A stretch of DNA of 6,093 nucleotides from Paracoccaceae bacterium (lineage in GTDB: Bacteria; Pseudomonadota; Alphaproteobacteria; Rhodobacterales; Rhodobacteraceae). The stretch is from NCBI GenBank assembly GCA_019090405.1, contig JAHRVZ010000409.1:1-6093 (forward strand), given 5' to 3'. Made by a program: the position numbers and the translations under genes. The notes below the pieces were generated by a model. The model was not told the DNA's origin and ran no database searches. It worked only from the letters and a program-made list of their open reading frames with translations. This document shows positions 1 through 5,716 of this stretch, piece by piece (position 1 is the first letter of the stretch; each line of letters starts with the position of its first letter).

Positions 1-893
1 GACCAGATCATTTCCAGCGGCGTATAACCCTGCTCGCCCGCAGGCGTGGACAGGTCGACATCGCCAAGGAATTCATCAGCATCAAATCCCAACCCGTCCC
101 ATTGGGCGCGCAATTCATCCGGGATTTCGGGCACGCCGTTATAAAACCCCGGAATGGTGATGCGTCCGGTGTCGTCATGCAGCGAGGCGATGATTTTTGA
201 CAGTACCCGGATCGGGTTAATGCCCGCACCGCCAAACATGCCCGAATGCAAATCCTTATCCGCCGCGGTAATTGTGATCTCTTCGCCAAGCAAGCCGCGC
301 AGCATGGTGGTGATCGCAGGAACCCGGCTGGCAAACAGGCCGGTATCACAGATCAGGGCAAGATCACTTTTCAATTCGTCCGCATGCTGTTGCATGAACG
401 GTATCAACGACGGAGAACCTGATTCTTCTTCTCCTTCAAAGAAAAACGTCAGCTTACAGGGCAATGATCCGTTCACGGTTTTCCAAGCGCGGCAGGCTTC
501 GACAAACGTCATCAGCTGGCCTTTGTCGTCACTGGCGCCGCGACCCCGGATCAGTCGGCCCTTGTTGGTGTCTTCAACTTGCGGATCAAACGGATCACGA
601 TCCCACAGCTCAATCGGGTCAACCGGCTGCACGTCATAGTGGCCATAAAACAGCAGATGCGGCCCTGCGCCATCCAGATGACCAACAACCATCGGATGAC
701 CCGTGGTTTCGCGCTTTTGTGCCGCTATGCCAATGCTTTGCAAGTCGTTCACCAACCAGTCTGCGGCCCGGTCACATTCGCCCTTATAGGCCGGATCGGT
801 AGAAATGGACTGAATGCGCAACAGCTCTATCAACCGATCAGTGGCAGCGGGTAAATCGGCGTCGATTTGGGTCAGAACATTCTTTAATGACAT
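1..893 (-). CDS. M20-family metallopeptidase (dipeptidase-like), N-terminal part, cut by left edge
   Basis: The minus-strand frame is open from the ATG at 893-891 to the window edge (297 codons, no stop), so the C-terminus is missing; full-length relatives have roughly 450-470 residues. Seen in the translation: GHYDVQP with the expected zinc ligand H85 and accompanying D87; RGASDDKG with the metal-bridging D122; FEGEEESGS with the presumed catalytic base E156 and metal ligand E157; CDTG with ligand D183; and LHSGMFGG, whose H216 belongs to the lid/dimerisation domain that contacts substrate. This is the full di-zinc set of M20 (CNDP/PepV-like) hydrolases, so the protein should be an active cytoplasmic aminoacyl-peptide or related amide hydrolase. 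No signal peptide is visible. The start is supported by a Shine-Dalgarno AAGGA at 904-900, six bases upstream. It is divergent from hemA. Substrate cannot be told from sequence: dipeptidase, acetylornithine deacetylase-like and carboxypeptidase activities all occur in the family. Confidence 0.93.
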   Translation of the reverse strand, partial: MSLKNVLTQIDADLPAATDRLIELLRIQSISTDPAYKGECDRAADWLVNDLQSIGIAAQKRETTGHPMVVGHLDGAGPHLLFYGHYDVQPVDPIELWDRDPFDPQVEDTNKGRLIRGRGASDDKGQLMTFVEACRAWKTVNGSLPCKLTFFFEGEEESGSPSLIPFMQQHADELKSDLALICDTGLFASRVPAITTMLRGLLGEEITITAADKDLHSGMFGGAGINPIRVLSKIIASLHDDTGRITIPGFYNGVPEIPDELRAQWDGLGFDADEFLGDVDLSTPAGEQGYTPLEMIW

Positions 894-998
894 GGGGTTT
901 CCTTGCTGGCTGATGCTGTAACCCTAACAGCGCTTCAGGGACTGTCCAGAACATATAAGAAGGTGGGAACCTGCGACATGAAGGCAGGTGAGAATTGG

Positions 999-1012
999 TT
1001 GATCCAGAACAA
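999..1012 (+). promoter_or_regulatory. Candidate FNR/FnrL binding site upstream of hemA
   Basis: The sequence TTGAT-CCAG-AACAA matches the FNR-family consensus TTGAT-N4-ATCAA at nine of ten defined positions. It lies about 97 bp before the hemA start. A TTTAAT -10 candidate at 1032-1037 would put transcription at roughly 1044-1047, placing the box centre near -39 to -41, close to the class II activator position. If TATAGA at 1020-1025 is the -10 instead, the box would overlap the -35 and would more likely repress. It is known that hemA of Rhodobacter responds to FnrL; that this site works here is inference. Confidence 0.45.
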
Positions 1013-1042
1013 GGACGGCTATAGATCATTGTTTAATGTGAT

Positions 1043-1061
1043 TTTGGCGAATGATGCCAAA
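1043..1061. repeat. Inverted repeat TTTGGC-N7-GCCAAA in the hemA leader/promoter
   Basis: Two perfect 6-bp arms are separated by 7 bases, and the flanking bases remain AT-rich. The repeat sits 47 bp before the hemA GTG, around or just after the likely transcription start. Size and symmetry suit a dimeric repressor operator. It does not match a binding motif I recognise, and a weak RNA hairpin is an alternative. Confidence 0.4.
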
Positions 1062-1108
1062 TCCCGGTCGGTTGACTAACTGGCCCGAACTATCTGATGG
1101 AGTAGCTG

Positions 1109-2332
1109 GTGAACTTTGACGCTTTGCTCGACAGTGCGATTGCTAAGTTGCATGACGAAGGCCGTTATCGGACCTTTATTGATATTGAACGCCAGAAGGG
1201 TCATTTCCCGCACGCAGTCTGGACACGTCCGGATGGCGGTGAACAGAACATAACTGTCTGGTGTGGCAATGACTATTTGGGCATGGGGCAAAACCCCGTC
1301 GTCCTTGAGGCGATGCACGAGGCGATTGAGGCCACTGGTTCAGGATCAGGCGGCACGCGCAATATTTCCGGCACAACCGTCTATCACAAACGGCTTGAGG
1401 CTGAACTGGCGGATCTGCACGGCAAAGAATCGGCGCTGTTGTTTACCAGCGCCTATATTGCCAATGACGCGACCCTCAGCACGTTGCCCAAACTGTTTCC
1501 GGGGCTGATTATCTATTCGGACGAATTTAACCATGCCAGCATGATCGAAGGTGTGCGCCGTAACGGTGGCGAGAAACGCATTTTTCGGCACAATGACGTT
1601 GAACATTTGCGCGAATTATTGGCTGCGGATGATCCGGCAGCCCCCAAACTGATCGCATTTGAGTCGATCTATTCGATGGATGGCGATTTTGGCCCGATCA
1701 AGGCGATTTGCGATTTGGCGGATGAATTCGGCGCGCTGACCTATATCGACGAAGTCCACGCTGTGGGCATGTACGGCCCACGCGGGGCAGGGGTCGCTGA
1801 GCGTGACCGCCTGATGCACCGTCTGGACATCATCAACGGCACTTTGGCCAAAGCCTATGGCGTTATGGGCGGCTATATCGCGGCCAGCGACAAAATGTGC
1901 GATGCAATCCGGTCTTATGCCCCCGGCTTTATCTTTACCACATCTTTGCCACCCGCCGTCGCGGCCGGGGCAGCGGCGTCGGTGGCTTTTCTGAAACGTG
2001 CACCAGAATTGCGCGAACAACACCAGACGCAGGCCAAAATACTAAAGCTGCGGCTTAAGGGATTGGGCATGCCGATCATTGATCATGGCAGCCATATCGT
2101 TCCGGTGATCGTTGGCAATCCGCTTCATACCCAATTGCTTAGCGATATGCTGTTGGAAGATTACAGTATCTATGCCCAACCGATCAATTACCCAACAGTT
2201 CCGCGCGGCACTGAACGGCTTCGGTTCACGCCGTCGCCGGTGCATGGTCCCCGGGAAATGGACGCCCTTGTCCATGCCTTGGACGCGTTGTGGTCACATT
2301 GTGCGCTGAATCGCGCCGAGGCTTCGGCTTAA
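1109..2332 (+). CDS. hemA: 5-aminolevulinate synthase (C4 pathway)
   Basis: PLP enzyme that condenses glycine with succinyl-CoA to 5-aminolevulinate, CO2 and CoA, the committed step to haem and, in phototrophs, bacteriochlorophyll. The 407 residues follow Rhodobacter HemA over their whole length. Visible landmarks: EGRYRTFIDIER with R21 (succinyl-CoA carboxylate contact), CGNDYLGMG with N54 (glycine side), GSGSGGTRNISGT, NHASMIEG with H142 stacking on PLP, ESIYSMDGD with S189, YIDEVHAVG with D214 and H217, and GTLAKAYG with the Schiff-base lysine K248, the same number as in R. capsulatus. R372 in GTERLRF corresponds to the glycine-carboxylate arginine. The start is GTG: it aligns with the family N-terminus and has GGAG (1099-1102) six bases upstream. 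The alternative 8-amino-7-oxononanoate synthase is excluded by the ALAS-specific N-terminus and the SYAPGFIFTTSLPP segment. No terminator is evident after the stop, so some readthrough to the next gene is possible. Confidence 0.98.
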   Translation: MNFDALLDSAIAKLHDEGRYRTFIDIERQKGHFPHAVWTRPDGGEQNITVWCGNDYLGMGQNPVVLEAMHEAIEATGSGSGGTRNISGTTVYHKRLEAELADLHGKESALLFTSAYIANDATLSTLPKLFPGLIIYSDEFNHASMIEGVRRNGGEKRIFRHNDVEHLRELLAADDPAAPKLIAFESIYSMDGDFGPIKAICDLADEFGALTYIDEVHAVGMYGPRGAGVAERDRLMHRLDIINGTLAKAYGVMGGYIAASDKMCDAIRSYAPGFIFTTSLPPAVAAGAAASVAFLKRAPELREQHQTQAKILKLRLKGLGMPIIDHGSHIVPVIVGNPLHTQLLSDMLLEDYSIYAQPINYPTVPRGTERLRFTPSPVHGPREMDALVHALDALWSHCALNRAEASA

Positions 2333-2443
2333 CCCTAAGATCAGTGTGCAAAATACTTACATTGTGTTAACGTTACCTCAACAACACGCGCATACGAATC
2401 ACCAAGTGATTCTGGACGTTTGTGTTAAAATGGGGCAGCAGTT
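2333..2443 (+). promoter_or_regulatory. Upstream region of the rodZ-like gene with GANTC and CtrA-like motifs
   Basis: This 111-bp gap contains, in order: a nine-base TTGTGTTAA (2362-2370), TTAA-N7-TCAA resembling the CtrA consensus (2367-2381), a perfect palindrome with two GANTC sites (2396-2412), a second TTGTGTTAA (2420-2428), a TAAAAT -10-like hexamer (2426-2431) and a GGGG ribosome-binding tract (2432-2435) eight bases before the ATG. If TAAAAT were the true -10, transcription would start almost at the start codon, so that hexamer may be incidental. No good -35 is seen. Confidence 0.45.
2396..2412. repeat. Perfect palindrome GAATCAC-CAA-GTGATTC carrying two GANTC sites
   Basis: Two 7-bp arms form an exact inverted repeat around a 3-base centre. 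Each arm ends in a GANTC pentamer (GAATC at 2396-2400, GATTC at 2408-2412), the recognition sequence of the alphaproteobacterial cell-cycle adenine methyltransferase CcrM. It lies 31 bp upstream of the rodZ-like start codon. It may be an operator, a methylation-sensitive promoter element, or both. The symmetry and the motifs are visible; the function is inference. Confidence 0.5.
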
Positions 2444-3628
2444 ATGATTGGGCGCAAGGCACCGCGCAAATCAGAAGAACCAGAAATCGCAGAACCAAAA
2501 GGTTTTGACGATTTTGAACTGCGTCTTGGCGATATGATGCGCGGCGAACGCGCAACCATGGGCAAATCTTTGCTGGATGTGCAGCGTGAATTGCGCATTA
2601 AGGCTGCCTATATTGCTGCTATAGAAAATGCTGATCCTTCGGCCTTTGATACGCCCGGATTTATTGCTGGCTACGTGCGGTCTTATGCGCGCTATCTGAA
2701 CATGGATCCTGATCGTTCCTTTGACCAATTCTGTGCTGAAAGCGGTTTTGAGGTGGCGCATGGCATGTCGGCTCAGGCCTCGGTCATCAAAAAGAAAAAC
2801 GAAGACAGGCGGGGGCGTGGTGGCACCAAAGCAGATCCATTGCTGTCGCCCAACACGCCATTTGTCCCAGCCGGTGAAAGCCTGCTTAGTCGGGTTGAAC
2901 CCCGTGCTATTGGGTCAACGCTGGTCTTGTTGTCGCTGATTGCGGGTATCAGCTATGGTGGCTGGAGCGTGCTCAAGCAGGTACAACAGGTACAGTTTGC
3001 GCCGGTTGAACAAACGCCGACGGTCCTGTCCAGTCTGGATCCAGTCAACAATATTGCGCGTCTTGATACACCGTCTGATGACGATTTTTCGGCCCCCTCT
3101 GCCGACGCTCTGGACCGGCTTTATCGCCCACAGGCGCTGGACGTGCCGGTTTTGGTCGCCCGCGATGCTCCGATATCGACGCTTGATCCCAGCACTGTAG
3201 GCTCATTTCGTCCAGCCATTGCACCGCAGAGGCAATTGACCGCCGCGTCCCTGCGCCGCGACGAAGAACTGGTCCCGCAAGTGATTGAAAACGCGGCTCC
3301 TCAGTTGGAACTGGTGGCGGTACGCCCGTCCTGGGTTCGGGTGAAAGCTGCCGACGGAACGGTGATTTTCGAAGGTATCATGGAAAGCGGGCAAAGCTAT
3401 AAGGTGCCCGCGATGGAAGAACCTCCTACTTTGCGGGCCGGTGAATCCGGGGCGATCTATTTCGCGTTGAATGGTAAACACTACGGACCTGCCGGGTCGC
3501 CGGGTTCGGTCACTAAAAATCTGGCAATGTCGATTGATCTGGTAACCGAGAATTTCGCCGTTGCCGATCTGAGCAAAGACGCCGATTTGCGACGCTATGC
3601 CGAAGCACAAAGCGTTCTTGCTGACTAA
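2444..3628 (+). CDS. rodZ: RodZ-like protein: cytoplasmic HTH domain, one TM helix, periplasmic DUF4115 domain
   Basis: 394 residues with the RodZ architecture. Residues about 24-95 are a Cro/C1-like helix-turn-helix (LRLGDMMRGER, KSLLDVQRELRIKAAYIAAIEN, then FDTPGFIAGYVRSYARYL), where RodZ binds MreB rather than DNA in E. coli. A basic juxtamembrane stretch follows (about 115-130), then one hydrophobic helix (about 155-177, starting AIGSTLVLLSLIAGI). Next come a long Pro/Asp-rich linker and a C-terminal DUF4115-type beta domain (about 288-370, with SWVRVKAADGTVIFEGIM and LNGKHYGPAG). Predicted role: inner-membrane adaptor linking MreB filaments to the elongation machinery. The ATG at 2444 has GGGG eight bases upstream, and the acidic tail before the HTH domain is common in relatives. 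The neighbourhood supports the call, because rodZ just before ispG is widely conserved in Proteobacteria. Alphaproteobacterial copies are often annotated only as HTH domain-containing protein, and function here is inferred. Confidence 0.85.
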   Translation: MIGRKAPRKSEEPEIAEPKGFDDFELRLGDMMRGERATMGKSLLDVQRELRIKAAYIAAIENADPSAFDTPGFIAGYVRSYARYLNMDPDRSFDQFCAESGFEVAHGMSAQASVIKKKNEDRRGRGGTKADPLLSPNTPFVPAGESLLSRVEPRAIGSTLVLLSLIAGISYGGWSVLKQVQQVQFAPVEQTPTVLSSLDPVNNIARLDTPSDDDFSAPSADALDRLYRPQALDVPVLVARDAPISTLDPSTVGSFRPAIAPQRQLTAASLRRDEELVPQVIENAAPQLELVAVRPSWVRVKAADGTVIFEGIMESGQSYKVPAMEEPPTLRAGESGAIYFALNGKHYGPAGSPGSVTKNLAMSIDLVTENFAVADLSKDADLRRYAEAQSVLAD

Positions 3629-3745
3629 AACGTTTCTCAATGTATCCTGTACAGATTGAACGCGAAACGCATCAAGCTGCCCATTGCAGCGCCGACCAAT
3701 GCAATCTAGATAATTCCTGACGATCAAACACAGGCTAGTCCTACA
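3629..3745 (+). promoter_or_regulatory. rodZ-ispG intergenic gap with weak promoter-like signals
   Basis: The gap is 117 bp, longer than expected for tightly coupled genes. TAGATAAT (3707-3714) resembles a -10, with TTGCAG (3684-3689) as a poor -35 17 bp from TAGATA. Two imperfect inverted repeats are present: TCAAT/ATTGA (3637-3659) and ATTGCA/TGCAAT (3683-3705). No U-tract terminator follows rodZ. The ribosome-binding site before ispG is weak (AGG at 3732-3734, 11 bases from the ATG). ispG may therefore have its own promoter while also receiving readthrough from rodZ. Confidence 0.3.
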
Positions 3746-4873
3746 ATGTCACTGAACTCTATCCGCCCATGGCGCAATATCTATCGCCGTAAATCCCGTC
3801 AGATCATGATTGGCAATGTTCCCGTTGGCGGCGATGCCCCGATTGCAGTGCAGACCATGACCAACACGCTGACAACCGATGTCGCGGCAACCATTGCACA
3901 GGTGCAGGCCGCAGCCGAGGCTGGCGCTGATCTGGTGCGTATATCAGTCCCGGACGAGGCGTCGTCAAAAGCCCTGAAGGACATCGTAACCGAGTCCCCT
4001 GTACCGATCATCGCCGACATTCACTTTCACTATAAACGCGGGATCGAGGCTGCCGAGGCAGGGGCGGCCTGCCTGCGGATCAATCCGGGTAATATCGGCA
4101 ATGAAACCCGCGTCAAAGAGGTCATCAAGGCCGCGAGTGATCACAATTGTGCCATCCGCATCGGCGTCAACGCCGGCTCACTTGAGCGGCATCTGTTGGA
4201 GAAATACGCAGAACCATGCCCCGAAGCGATGGTGGAATCGGCACTGGCACATATCCGCATTCTTGAAGACAACGACTTTCACAACTTCAAAATCAGCGTC
4301 AAAGCGTCAGACGTGTTCCTGTCAGCCGCCGCTTATCAGGGCATCGCAGAAGCCACCGATGCGCCAATTCACCTTGGTATAACCGAGGCCGGGGGGTTGG
4401 TCAGTGGCACTATCAAATCGGCCATTGGGTTGGGTAATTTGCTGTGGATGGGGATTGGCGACACCATCAGGGTGTCGTTATCTGCTGATCCGGTCGAAGA
4501 AGTCAAAGTCGGCTTTGAAATCCTGAAATCACTGGGTTTGCGGCATCGCGGTATTAACATCATTTCCTGCCCGTCCTGTGCGCGGCAGGGGTTTGACGTG
4601 ATCAAAACAGTCGAAGCGCTGGAAAAACGGCTGGAGCACATCAAAACCCCAATGAGTCTGAGCATCATTGGCTGCGTGGTGAACGGTCCGGGCGAAGCCT
4701 TGATGACCGATGTTGGGTTTACCGGCGGCGGGGCAGGGTCGGGGATGGTCTATCTGGCGGGCAAGCAAAGCCATAAGCTGGGCAATTATGAAATGGTCGA
4801 CCACATCGTTGAACTGGTCGAAAAACGTGCTGCTGAAGTTGAGGCAGAGATCATGGCCGAGGCGGCAGAGTAG
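3746..4873 (+). CDS. ispG: 4-hydroxy-3-methylbut-2-en-1-yl diphosphate synthase (MEP pathway)
   Basis: Iron-sulfur enzyme that reductively opens 2-C-methyl-D-erythritol 2,4-cyclodiphosphate to HMBPP, the penultimate step of the MEP isoprenoid pathway. The 375-residue length is typical of the two-domain bacterial form. The N-terminal TIM-barrel part shows VQTMTNTLTTDV, ADIHFHYKRGIEAAEAG, RINPGNIG and IRIGVNAGSLE. The C-terminal reductase-like domain carries the [4Fe-4S] ligands in SCPSCARQG (C275, C278) and GCVVNGPGEA (C310, with E317 as the non-cysteine fourth ligand). All key residues are present. The start MSLNSIRPWRNIYRRKSRQIMIG matches alphaproteobacterial relatives, which often begin with this short basic segment. 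Electrons probably come from a flavodoxin or ferredoxin; this is family knowledge. It lies downstream of and co-oriented with rodZ, a common pairing, and ends at a double hairpin. Confidence 0.98.
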   Translation: MSLNSIRPWRNIYRRKSRQIMIGNVPVGGDAPIAVQTMTNTLTTDVAATIAQVQAAAEAGADLVRISVPDEASSKALKDIVTESPVPIIADIHFHYKRGIEAAEAGAACLRINPGNIGNETRVKEVIKAASDHNCAIRIGVNAGSLERHLLEKYAEPCPEAMVESALAHIRILEDNDFHNFKISVKASDVFLSAAAYQGIAEATDAPIHLGITEAGGLVSGTIKSAIGLGNLLWMGIGDTIRVSLSADPVEEVKVGFEILKSLGLRHRGINIISCPSCARQGFDVIKTVEALEKRLEHIKTPMSLSIIGCVVNGPGEALMTDVGFTGGGAGSGMVYLAGKQSHKLGNYEMVDHIVELVEKRAAEVEAEIMAEAAE

Positions 4874-4896
4874 CCGTTTTCTTTGAAAGAAAACGG
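4874..4896. terminator. First hairpin after ispG, probable bidirectional terminator
   Basis: A perfect palindrome starts directly after the ispG stop codon: arms CCGTTTTCTTT and AAAGAAAACGG around a single central G (realistic stem 9-10 bp with a small loop). It lacks a run of Ts right after the stem on the plus strand, so it is not a textbook intrinsic terminator. Its position between convergent genes, pairing strength and proximity to the stop codon support termination or 3'-end protection. Confidence 0.65.
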
Positions 4897-4898
4897 GC

Positions 4899-4919
4899 CG
4901 GAAAATTTGAAATTTTCCG
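4899..4919. terminator. Second hairpin between ispG and the dsbA-like gene
   Basis: A second perfect palindrome lies two bases after the first: arms CGGAAAATTT and AAATTTTCCG around a central G. The A/T-rich inner stem and CGG/CCG base resemble the first hairpin in design but differ in sequence. It is symmetric, so it can fold in transcripts from either strand, ending 33 bp from the dsbA-like stop codon. Together the pair probably separates the convergent ispG and dsbA-like transcripts. Confidence 0.6.
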
Positions 4920-4951
4920 CTACCCCGGCTGTTAGCCCCGCCCGATAGTTG

Positions 4952-5716
4952 CTATTTCTTGCGCTTCTCGGCGACGATTGCTGCCATTTGTTCCGCAGGC
5001 AGATACCCCCTTAGCATTTCATCATGCAGCACAAAGCTGGGCGTGCCGCTAATCTGCAAACGTTGGGCCAGCGCGTGTGTGGTGGCGATTTCGTTGGTCA
5101 CCGCGTCACTGTCCATCTGCGCCATGATCGCATCCGTATCCAGCCCCAGACCATCGGCGACGCGACGCAGCGCAACATCGGTCAAGTCACCGCCAAGAGC
5201 CATCAACGCATCATGCACATCCTTATAGGCATCCGCACCTGCGACCTGTTTGGTGGCAACGGCAAAGCGCGATGAAATCATTGAATTTTCGCCAAGAATT
5301 GGCAGTTCTTTGACAATCAGGCGAATGTTGCCGTCTGCCGCAATTAACTTTTCAACTTCGGGCATCGCGCGGCGGCAATAGCCGCAGCGGTAGTCGAGAA
5401 ATTCAACCAACGTGATGTCGCCCTCAGGATTGCCCCCGACCCAGGAATACCCATCGTCAAACAGATCGTCCGCATTCATCGCAACCAATGCCATATCGTC
5501 CTGTGCCTTGGCGCTGGCCTGACGTTCTTCCAGCAGGTTTACAGCCTCGATTATGACTTCGGGATTATCCAGCAAATAGGCGCGGACCTCGGCGCGAAAG
5601 GCGGTACGCTCGGCATCGCTCATCGAAGTTAGGTCAATTGCCTGAACCGGGCTGGCCAACAAGGACAGCGACGTCAGGGCAGGGATAATCAGGCTTGGGG
5701 CACTCATTCGGATCAT
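4952..5716 (-). CDS. Exported DsbA-family thiol-disulfide oxidoreductase (ScsC/Com1-like)
   Basis: 254 residues. The N-terminus is a signal peptide: hydrophobic LIIPALTSLSLLA followed by SPVQA with likely cleavage after A26. Residues about 33-68 form a helical segment (AERTAFRAEVRAYLLDNPEV), like the N-terminal oligomerisation domain of ScsC-type proteins. The thioredoxin/DsbA fold follows, with FLDYRCGYCRRAMPE holding the redox pair C111-G-Y-C114 and SGTPSFV holding the cis-proline P226. Predicted role: periplasmic disulfide formation, isomerisation or reduction; the direction cannot be told from sequence. The ATG at 5716-5714 overlaps the stop of the upstream gene (ATGA), indicating translational coupling. 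A second ATG at codon 4 is possible and would still keep the signal peptide. It is convergent with ispG, separated by two hairpins. A lysine/arginine-rich C-terminus (EKRKK) ends the protein. Confidence 0.9.
   Translation of the reverse strand: MIRMSAPSLIIPALTSLSLLASPVQAIDLTSMSDAERTAFRAEVRAYLLDNPEVIIEAVNLLEERQASAKAQDDMALVAMNADDLFDDGYSWVGGNPEGDITLVEFLDYRCGYCRRAMPEVEKLIAADGNIRLIVKELPILGENSMISSRFAVATKQVAGADAYKDVHDALMALGGDLTDVALRRVADGLGLDTDAIMAQMDSDAVTNEIATTHALAQRLQISGTPSFVLHDEMLRGYLPAEQMAAIVAEKRKK

Larger units (their letters stand above)
894..1108. promoter_or_regulatory. Divergent intergenic region between the M20 peptidase and hemA
   Basis: This 215-bp gap lies between two divergently transcribed genes and must hold both promoters. 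No convincing coding frame is present. It contains an FNR-like box (999-1012), AT-rich -10 candidates TATAGA (1020-1025) and TTTAAT (1032-1037), and three inverted repeats: GCTGT/ACAGC (915-931), ACCTGC/GCAGGT (969-989) and TTTGGC/GCCAAA (1043-1061). No clear -35/-10 pair with ideal spacing is seen for either gene. Confidence 0.6.

Noticed and set aside
154..639. Plus-strand open frame of 161 codons
   Set aside because: It is antisense to the M20 peptidase, whose frame carries all catalytic motifs. Its own translation has no recognisable domain and it has no ribosome-binding context.
838..1029. Small minus-strand open frame in the divergent gap
   Set aside because: It overlaps the start of the M20 gene in another frame, lacks a convincing ribosome-binding site and shows no recognisable domain; the gap is better read as regulatory.
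1044..1058. Possible sigma-54 promoter (TTGGCG...TGCC)
   Set aside because: The distance from GG to GC is 10 bases rather than the required 12, and the -12 TTGC element is absent.
3203..3727. Minus-strand open frame of 174 codons
   Set aside because: It lies antisense to the DUF4115 end of the rodZ-like gene and runs into the rodZ-ispG spacer. Its composition looks like a shadow frame and it shows no domain.
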